This document shows positions 1 to 5,558 of a DNA stretch of 8,527 nucleotides, piece by piece; within the stretch, counting starts at the first letter, position 1; the number at the start of each line of letters is the position of its first letter. Source of the stretch: Methanobrevibacter sp. (lineage in GTDB: Archaea; Methanobacteriota; Methanobacteria; Methanobacteriales; Methanobacteriaceae); NCBI GenBank assembly GCA_030539985.1, contig JAUNXD010000063.1, positions 1-8,527 on the forward strand, written 5' to 3'. A model generated the notes under the pieces. That model did not search any database and had not been told where the DNA came from. It saw nothing but the letters and a program-made list of their open reading frames with translations. Position numbers and translations under genes: made by a program.

Positions 1-1058
1 ACAATCGCCTTGAAGGCTTGATAATAACATATTCTCCTCAAATGAATCAGGATAATTTTGCTTTATATATCAATGGTGCTAATAATTTTACTTTATTGAA
101 TTCAAAGATTACCTTTTCAAGCGTTAATCTCAATAAAGTTTATAAGTATGCAATTAAAATTACAAGTTCCCGATTGGGTTTGATTCAGGGAAATATCATA
201 AGGGCTGATTTGCCTATTTTGGATGTGGATTATGATAAAGGCGAGGCAGGTCTTGATACTGATTATGTGTTGAATACAGGAATTAGGGAAACAGATGATT
301 TAAGGATAATTAACAATACTTTTTTTGCCAATGTCATTGGAAAAAATGGTAATTTTTCAACACTTGACTGTTTCATGCTTGAAAACTGCAATCACGTTGA
401 TATAATTAACAATACATTCAATGAAACCGATTTCTTTACTTCTCAGGGAACTGATAATTATCTAAATGTTTTGGATATGTACCGTTCAAACAACGTTTTG
501 GTACAAAATAACAGGATTAGCGTTGAAACAACCGGAGGCGCTGAAGATGCAGGCAGTGCATACCCTGTTCAAGTTACAGGACCTTATGAAAATGTTGTAA
601 TTGATGGGAATGATTTATATTCCTATTGCAGAGGTCCTTCTTTGGGTGTATACTCCCAAAACTTTTATGGGGATACTGAAATTTTTGTGAAAAACAATAA
701 AATCAATGTAACAGGTCTTCCAACCTTAAACTTTGAAGGTCTTGTTTCTGGAATTGAGCTGCAGGATACTGTTGCCCATATATATAATAATATTATTAAA
801 ACCCAATCAGTTGACGGAAGATATCAAAATGGGGTACGGATTTTCGGTGTCAGTTATGCTCAAAGGTTAAATGATGCTCACAATTATGACATTCAGGGAA
901 ATATCATTGAAACTGAAGGAGATTATGCTATTTATTTATTGAAATCACAGGATGTTACCATTTTCAACAATTCTCTGATTTCACATGAAGCTGAAGGAAA
1001 TGATGCGATATATGTTAAGGAAATTGAAGGAAACCAGAACATATCAAATAATTATGGA
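1..1058 (+). repeat. Beta-helix module A (incomplete at the left edge)
   Basis: This stretch encodes repeated short beta-strand rungs rich in Asn, Ile and Val, the pattern of a right-handed parallel beta-helix (PbH1/NosD-like). It aligns along its length with module B at a shift of 1338-1341 nt. Paired landmarks are YSPQ (30) with YSAD (1371), GDT (669) with GDT (2007), SYAQ (852) with SYAQ (2193), and NNYG (1047) with NNYP (2385). By comparison with B, roughly 280 nt of this copy lie upstream of the window. Confidence 0.8.
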
Positions 1059-4000
1059 CGTGAATCCGAGGCCAATGTTGTAACTCCTGAAAATTTCTTT
1101 GAATTCTTTGACGATGAAGGTCTATTGAAAGATGGAATACCATTTGATAAGCTAATCTTTAAGGGGGAATTTGATAAGGGGGTATCTCATATTTTGATAC
1201 TTGAGCCGTTAACTCTCGTTGGAGATGGTGTGGTATTTAAAAATACTGGTGTTAAAATCTATTCTAATGATGTACAGTTAATCAATTTAAGTTTCGTAGC
1301 TGACACTAACCTAGAAAGTTTGATTTATATCGAATCCAGTAATGTCAATTTAACTAATTTAAATGTTTCATATTCGGCAGATGTTGAGAATGCCGTTGCA
1401 GTAGATATAAAAGGGGGCAATAATGTCAGGTTATCAAACAGCAACATTTTCTTTGAAAGCAATGTGCCTAATGATGAAAAATTGGCTATTGCCATTCAGG
1501 CTGTTTATGCACAGGATTTAATAATCGACAATAATAGGATAATCACCAGATTGCCATGCATTGAAGTTAATAATTATGATAGTGATTATCATGTGATGGG
1601 TTCCAATAATGTCAATCCTGTTAGATTCAAGGATTGTGACAGTTTAAGATTCACAAGAAATGTTGTAAATTCCACAACTAATCATTTATCTGCTGAATTC
1701 CCTACAATACAGTCAATTTACATTATCGGATGTTCAAATTCGCTGGTGGACCATAATAACATTTCAATGATTGACACTTTCACTCCTATAGGCAGGGACA
1801 ATTACATGTACGGAATCGATTTTGGCTACAATACCAATGTGACTTTTTCCTATAATATATTTAACATGTCTACAAATGGTGGAAAGGATGCTGCTGGAAC
1901 CGCTTATGCATTTCAGGGGGTATCCTCTGATATAATTATTAAAGGAAACACCATAATAAGCAAATCTTACGGTCCGAATCTTGGAATTTACATTACAAGC
2001 CTTGAAGGAGACACTTCAGAGGCTCTGATTGTAGATAATTTCATCAATGTTACAGGCCGTGCCTCCCCGTCAGGTACATGGGCACTGGTTTCAGGTATTG
2101 AAATCCAGAACGGTAATGCCAGAATATACAATAACACAATATACACATACAATGTCAATGATTATGATCCTGCATCATACTGTTATGGAATAAGCTATGC
2201 TCAATGGATGTATGGGGACCGTTCGTTCGACATCAAATACAATACTGTCTATACTGAAGGAAAATATACCATTTCAGTAATCGATGCTGATTTCGTTTAT
2301 ACAAGCAACAACAGATTATTCGCCTATGATCTGGAAGGTGACTATTCAATAAATCTTGGAAACTGCACAGACATAGATTTGGACAACAATTATCCGCATG
2401 TACCTAAATCTGATGTAACCATTACAATTGAAGTTCCAGATGAGGTTGATTTCGGTGAAACTGTCATTATCAACGTTACAGCAAATGCCGATGTATCGTT
2501 AGTTGCTAAAATTAATGGAAAACCAGTTGACATAGTTAATGGAAAGATAACTTTTAAAACCATTAAAGGCGGTTTAAATACTGTAAACGTATATTCCAGA
2601 GCAAATACTGAATTTAATTCAGGAAATGAAACCAAAATCTTTAATGTTAACAAATGCGATGCAGTTATCAGTTTAAATACTTTTATCAATGTTAAAATAG
2701 ATGATACCATTGTTATAAGTCCTGTAACCAACAGTGATGGTGCTTTGACAATCAAGGTCAATGGTGTTGTGGTTGATGGAACATATATGGTCAAATCCAA
2801 CGGCACATATAATGTTTCTGTCTGGAGTGCTGAAACCGATAATTATAAGGCTGGTTTTAACAGCACTTCTTTTGTTGTGTTTAAGGAGGATTCAAGTGTT
2901 GATATCACTTTGGTTCCGGCAGGAGCCGGCGGAAAGTCTGTTGTTTATGTAGAGGTCACTGAAGGTGCTACAGGTACTGTTATTGTTAATGTTAATGGTA
3001 CTGAATATCCAATTGATGTTTTAAATAATAAATTGGAATTAAGTTTAGATGCAGGTACCTATCCTGTCTTTGCAACATATACTGGTGATTATAAGTATAA
3101 CATGAGCATATCTGAAACTAAATCTCTAATCATTGAGGATAAAAAAGATGCAAACATTATCATTCCGATTCCTGATGTCATTAAAATTGGCGATACCATT
3201 GTCATTAATCCTGTAACTGATAGCAATGGTACTTTGACAATTAAGGTCAATGGCGTTGTGGTTGATGGAAGTTATACCATTCACTCCAACGGCACTTATA
3301 ATGTTTCTGTCTGGATTGGCGAGACTGATACTTATAAGGCTGGCTTTAACAGCACTTCATTTGTTGTGTTTAAGGAAGCTTCAAGTGTTAATGTCACTTT
3401 GGTTCCGGCTAGGGCTGGTGGAAAGTCTGTTGTTTATGTTAATGTTACTGAAGGCGCTACAGGTACTGTTGTTGTTAATGTTAATGGTACCGAATATCCA
3501 ATTGATGTTTTGAATAATAAATTGGAGTTAAGTTTAGATGAGGGTATCTATCCTGTCTTTGCAACTTATAATGGTGATTATAAGTATAACATGAGTGTAT
3601 CCGATACCAAATCTCTGGTTGTTGAAGATAAGATTGATGCAATTATTCAAATCAGAATTTCTGGAGATATTAAAATCGACAATACCATTGTTATTGCTCC
3701 TGAATCTAACAGCAATGGTACTTTGACAATTAAGGTCAATGGTGTTGTGGTTGATGGTAGTTACACTATCCAATCCAATGGTACTTATAATGTTTCTGTC
3801 TGGATTGAGGAAACTGAGGATTACAAGGCTGGCTTTAACAGCACTTCTTTTGTTGTGTTTAAGGAGGCTTCTGGCGTTAATATTTCTTTGGTTCCGGCTA
3901 GGGCTGGTGGTAAGTCTGTTGTTTATGTAGAGGTTACTGAGGGCGCTACAGGTACTGTTGTTGTTAATGTTAATGGTACTGAATATCCTATTGATGTTTC

Positions 4001-5456
4001 TGATAAGAAACAGGAGTTAATTCTTGGTGTAGGTGAATATCAGGTATTTGCAACATACACTGGTAATTACAAGTACAATATGAGTGTATCAGACACCAAA
4101 CTTCTAATTGTTGAGGATAAGCTTGATGCAAATATTGTAATCCAGGCTATTGACCTCATCAAAGTCGGTGAAACTTTAGTTATCAATGTAACTGGCGATA
4201 CCACTTCTGATTTAACAGTCACCATCAATAATGAAAAATATGATCTTGTTGATAATAAGATAACTTACAGGCCAGTTAAAGCAGGTTTATACACTATTAA
4301 TGTGTTTGCTTTAGAAAATGATGATTTCAAACAGGCAAATGTAAGTAAAACATTTAATGTGATAAAACACACATCAACTGTAAATACAACAGTTATGCCT
4401 GGAAAATCCTTAGAAGATTCATTTGTTGCAGTTAGCGTTATTGATGGGGCTACCGGTGATATAATCGTTAAATTAAATAATACTCAAGTTTATATAGGTC
4501 CTGTTAATGAATCAGCAAACGTTCCTTTAGGAAAACTAATGGCTGGCAAATATATTCTAAATGTAACTTATACTGGCAGTGATTATTATAATTCAAGCAG
4601 TGACATTAAAGAATTCATGATATACAAATCACAAAGTTCAGTTTTCGCAGATTCTGTTGAAATCGTCGAAGGACAAACTGCACAGCTGAAAGTTAATGTT
4701 AATGAAGGCGCTACAGGCAAGGTTCTTGTTGAAGTTAATGGCGAAAAACATTATGGAGACATTATTGAGGATGTTGCGGTTGTTGATGTTTCAGGCTTAA
4801 GTTCCGGAAGGTTTAATGCAACCATTACATATTTAGGTGATGACAGGTATGAAACAAGTTTGAATATCACTTTAATCAATGTTAAAAAACAAACATCCTC
4901 CAGTGATTTAAATGCTGTTGTTTCGCAGGGATCACCTTCTCCGGTATTTTCAATTAAGCTGCCTGCTGATGCGACAGGTAAACTGACCGTAATTGTTGAC
5001 GGCGTGACTTACGCCAAGGATCTGGTTGACGGCGCTGCTGAAATAAGTGTTGGTGAACTTTCAGCCGGAAAACATGACATTCAGCTAATCTACTCCGGGG
5101 ATGATAAGTATTCAAGCATTTCCAAAACCACAACAGTTGATATCTCAAAACCTGCTGTTCCTGTTAAGGAGAAAGCCACTACTGCATTTGTTGCCAAAAA
5201 CAAGAAATTCAAGGCAAAGGTAAAAGTTAAAAAATACACAGTAACACTGAAAGCGGGTAAAACTCCTGTTAAGAACGTTTGGGTAACAATTAAGATTAAC
5301 GGAAAAACATACAAGGCAAAAACAAACGCTAAGGGAAAGGCAACATTTAAAATTAAGAAACTGACCAAAAAAGGAAAATATAAATCCCAAATAAAATTCG
5401 CAGGGAACAACAACTTTAAACCGTCAGGAAAAACAGTAAAGATTACAGTTAAATAA
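1..5456 (+). CDS. Adhesin-like surface protein with beta-helix modules and tandem Ig-like domains (5' end missing)
   Basis: Large secreted or cell-surface protein, probably an adhesin-like protein of a Methanobrevibacter-type archaeon. The frame is open to the left edge: the first full codon is at position 3 and there is no stop before it. The first start-like codon (TTG at 18) lies inside beta-helix repeats, so it is not the true start, and the signal peptide lies upstream. Visible order: Asn-rich parallel beta-helix repeats (to about 2396, with recurring strings such as INNTF, VQNNRIS and IYNN), eleven Ig-like domains (2409-5153), then a Lys-rich C-terminal domain ending in ITVK just before the TAA stop. 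Only nine cysteines occur, and none after 2657. There is no C-terminal hydrophobic helix or LPxTG-like motif, so attachment to the wall must work otherwise, perhaps through the basic C-terminus (inference). The family call is fairly sure; ligand and binding function are unknown. Confidence 0.9.
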   Translation, partial: NRLEGLIITYSPQMNQDNFALYINGANNFTLLNSKITFSSVNLNKVYKYAIKITSSRLGLIQGNIIRADLPILDVDYDKGEAGLDTDYVLNTGIRETDDLRIINNTFFANVIGKNGNFSTLDCFMLENCNHVDIINNTFNETDFFTSQGTDNYLNVLDMYRSNNVLVQNNRISVETTGGAEDAGSAYPVQVTGPYENVVIDGNDLYSYCRGPSLGVYSQNFYGDTEIFVKNNKINVTGLPTLNFEGLVSGIELQDTVAHIYNNIIKTQSVDGRYQNGVRIFGVSYAQRLNDAHNYDIQGNIIETEGDYAIYLLKSQDVTIFNNSLISHEAEGNDAIYVKEIEGNQNISNNYGRESEANVVTPENFFEFFDDEGLLKDGIPFDKLIFKGEFDKGVSHILILEPLTLVGDGVVFKNTGVKIYSNDVQLINLSFVADTNLESLIYIESSNVNLTNLNVSYSADVENAVAVDIKGGNNVRLSNSNIFFESNVPNDEKLAIAIQAVYAQDLIIDNNRIITRLPCIEVNNYDSDYHVMGSNNVNPVRFKDCDSLRFTRNVVNSTTNHLSAEFPTIQSIYIIGCSNSLVDHNNISMIDTFTPIGRDNYMYGIDFGYNTNVTFSYNIFNMSTNGGKDAAGTAYAFQGVSSDIIIKGNTIISKSYGPNLGIYITSLEGDTSEALIVDNFINVTGRASPSGTWALVSGIEIQNGNARIYNNTIYTYNVNDYDPASYCYGISYAQWMYGDRSFDIKYNTVYTEGKYTISVIDADFVYTSNNRLFAYDLEGDYSINLGNCTDIDLDNNYPHVPKSDVTITIEVPDEVDFGETVIINVTANADVSLVAKINGKPVDIVNGKITFKTIKGGLNTVNVYSRANTEFNSGNETKIFNVNKCDAVISLNTFINVKIDDTIVISPVTNSDGALTIKVNGVVVDGTYMVKSNGTYNVSVWSAETDNYKAGFNSTSFVVFKEDSSVDITLVPAGAGGKSVVYVEVTEGATGTVIVNVNGTEYPIDVLNNKLELSLDAGTYPVFATYTGDYKYNMSISETKSLIIEDKKDANIIIPIPDVIKIGDTIVINPVTDSNGTLTIKVNGVVVDGSYTIHSNGTYNVSVWIGETDTYKAGFNSTSFVVFKEASSVNVTLVPARAGGKSVVYVNVTEGATGTVVVNVNGTEYPIDVLNNKLELSLDEGIYPVFATYNGDYKYNMSVSDTKSLVVEDKIDAIIQIRISGDIKIDNTIVIAPESNSNGTLTIKVNGVVVDGSYTIQSNGTYNVSVWIEETEDYKAGFNSTSFVVFKEASGVNISLVPARAGGKSVVYVEVTEGATGTVVVNVNGTEYPIDVSDKKQELILGVGEYQVFATYTGNYKYNMSVSDTKLLIVEDKLDANIVIQAIDLIKVGETLVINVTGDTTSDLTVTINNEKYDLVDNKITYRPVKAGLYTINVFALENDDFKQANVSKTFNVIKHTSTVNTTVMPGKSLEDSFVAVSVIDGATGDIIVKLNNTQVYIGPVNESANVPLGKLMAGKYILNVTYTGSDYYNSSSDIKEFMIYKSQSSVFADSVEIVEGQTAQLKVNVNEGATGKVLVEVNGEKHYGDIIEDVAVVDVSGLSSGRFNATITYLGDDRYETSLNITLINVKKQTSSSDLNAVVSQGSPSPVFSIKLPADATGKLTVIVDGVTYAKDLVDGAAEISVGELSAGKHDIQLIYSGDDKYSSISKTTTVDISKPAVPVKEKATTAFVAKNKKFKAKVKVKKYTVTLKAGKTPVKNVWVTIKINGKTYKAKTNAKGKATFKIKKLTKKGKYKSQIKFAGNNNFKPSGKTVKITVK
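1059..2396 (+). repeat. Beta-helix module B (complete copy, about 446 residues)
   Basis: Second tandem copy of the beta-helix module. It opens with a less repetitive segment (VTPENFFEFFDDEG, then FDKLIFKGEF, at about 1080-1170). It then has a strand-turn motif near LTLVGDGVVFKN (1209-1244) that looks like the first rung, followed by rungs matching module A. Its length of 1338 nt equals the A-to-B shift, so the modules abut without a linker. Protein similarity between the copies is clear but diverged, so the duplication is old. It ends in NNYP, where the Ig-like region takes over. Confidence 0.8.
2409..2654 (+). other. Ig-like domain, first of the stalk
   Basis: An 82-residue beta-sandwich-like domain running from SDVTITIEV to FNVNK. 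It has the conserved GETVIINVT and INGKPVDIVNGKITF strands seen in archaeal Ig-like repeats (Big_3-type). It is clearly similar to the domain at 4125-4367 (GETLVINVT, INNEKYDLVDNKITY). These two related domains therefore sit on both sides of the three-unit array. Confidence 0.7.
2658..3146 (+). repeat. Ig-pair repeat unit 1 of 3 (489 nt, 163 residues)
   Basis: The unit holds two Ig-like domains. The first contains LTIKVNGVVVDG, SNGTYNVSVW and NSTSFVVFKE. The second contains LVPA.AGGKSVVYV, EGATGTV.VNVNGTEYP and ATYTGDYKYN. It starts at the DA of CDAVISL. The preceding Cys (2655) is the last cysteine in this protein. Relative to units 2 and 3 it carries scattered substitutions, for example GTYMVK for GSYTIH or GSYTIQ. 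Confidence 0.85.
3147..3635 (+). repeat. Ig-pair repeat unit 2 of 3 (489 nt, 163 residues)
   Basis: Starts at DANIIIP, exactly 489 nt after unit 1, with no insertion or deletion. The second half of its second domain (LNNKLELSLD, then YPVFATY) matches unit 1. Its LVPARAGGKS and SGS/YTI region matches unit 3. Stretches of identical or nearly identical DNA remain, for example around 3342-3375 and 3460-3490. Confidence 0.85.
3636..4124 (+). repeat. Ig-pair repeat unit 3 of 3 (489 nt, 163 residues)
   Basis: Starts at DAIIQIRI, again exactly 489 nt after unit 2. The core is almost the same as unit 2 (VVVDGSYTI, SNGTYNVSVWI, LVPARAGGKSVVYV). The stretch SDKKQELILGVGEYQVF at about 3997-4050 differs from the LNNKLELSLD-type sequence of units 1 and 2. 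It ends at the DA of DANIVIQ. Confidence 0.85.
4125..5153 (+). other. Four diverged Ig-like domains of the distal stalk
   Basis: Four consecutive Ig-like domains, about 81-88 residues each: 4125-4367 (like the domain at 2409-2654), 4368-4628, 4629-4889 and 4890-5153. The last three share the pattern of the second domain of the 163-residue units. Each has a DGATG, EGATG or ADATG strand start, a valine-rich strand ending in a short turn, then a late tyrosine-containing strand (TYTGSDYYN, TYLGDDRYE, IYSGDDKYS). They are individually recognisable but no longer near-identical. Confidence 0.75.
5166..5453 (+). other. Lysine-rich C-terminal domain
   Basis: A 96-residue domain with 31 lysines and a single acidic residue (Glu near its start). 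Within the charge it keeps an Ig-like strand pattern: VKKYTVTLK, VWVTIKINGKTYKAK, TNAKGKATFKIKKLTKKGKY, KFAGNNNFKPSGKTVKITVK. This is a common ending of Methanobrevibacter and Methanosphaera adhesin-like proteins (recalled, not searched). Its strong positive charge suggests binding to pseudomurein or another anionic wall component, which is inference. Confidence 0.75.
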
Positions 5457-5480
5457 TATTAATGAAAACTGAGGGAGAAT
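5457..5480 (+). other. 24-nt intergenic gap between the two surface-protein genes
   Basis: Between the upstream TAA and the downstream ATG there are only 24 bases, with no T-run or hairpin that would suggest termination. Both genes use the same reading frame, but TAA at 5460 and TGA at 5463 follow the TAA at 5454, so three closely spaced in-frame stops separate them. This favours one transcript with independent translation starts. Confidence 0.75.
5471..5477 (+). promoter_or_regulatory. Ribosome binding site of the downstream gene
   Basis: GAGGGAG just upstream of the ATG at 5481. The GAGG core can pair with the CCUC of archaeal 16S rRNA and leaves about six bases to the start. Together with the signal peptide that begins at this ATG, it fixes the start; no other ATG, GTG or TTG lies in frame between the stops and 5481. 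Confidence 0.7.
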
Positions 5481-5558
5481 ATGTTTGCAAATATTAATAA
5501 AATTGAACTAATTATAACAATAGTATTTTTGCTGATTTTAATTCCTTCAGTTTCAGCA
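5481..5558 (+). other. Signal peptide of the protease-adhesin
   Basis: Residues 1-26: a short N-terminal part with one Lys (MFANINK), a hydrophobic core (LIITIVFLLILIP), and a SVSA/SD site fitting signal peptidase I cleavage after Ala26. The presence of a complete signal peptide shows that this is a separate secreted protein, not a broken-off end of the upstream gene. Confidence 0.85.

Noticed and set aside
18..20. TTG as the start of the first gene
   Set aside because: The frame continues upstream to the window edge, there is no signal peptide at this point, and it falls in the middle of beta-helix repeats. The true start lies outside.
320..326. Seven-T run in the first gene as a phase-variation tract
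   Set aside because: Too short to be a persuasive slippage site, and the reading frame is intact through it.
2390..3773. Minus-strand open frames at 2390-2806 and 3534-3773
   Set aside because: Antisense to well-supported Ig-like domains, low-complexity hydrophobic translations, no ribosome site.
2761..3930. Three short + strand open frames (2761-2952, 3250-3513, 3739-3930)
   Set aside because: They recur every 489 nt, exactly the Ig-unit period, and lie in another frame of the large gene. They are shadows of the repeat, not genes.
5375..5385. TATA-box-like AAAATATAAAT about 100 nt before the protease gene
   Set aside because: It lies in Lys/Tyr codons of the upstream gene, has no clear BRE, and such strings are frequent in this AT-rich sequence.
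4954..5413. Overlapping minus-strand open frames
   Set aside because: They are antisense to the Lys-rich end and the last Ig domain, where AAA/AAG-rich coding leaves few stops on the other strand. No start signals or recognisable protein features.
5462..5497. Eleven-codon mini-ORF across the gap, overlapping the downstream ATG
   Set aside because: Too short, no ribosome site of its own, and the expected chance level in AT-rich sequence. A leader role cannot be supported.
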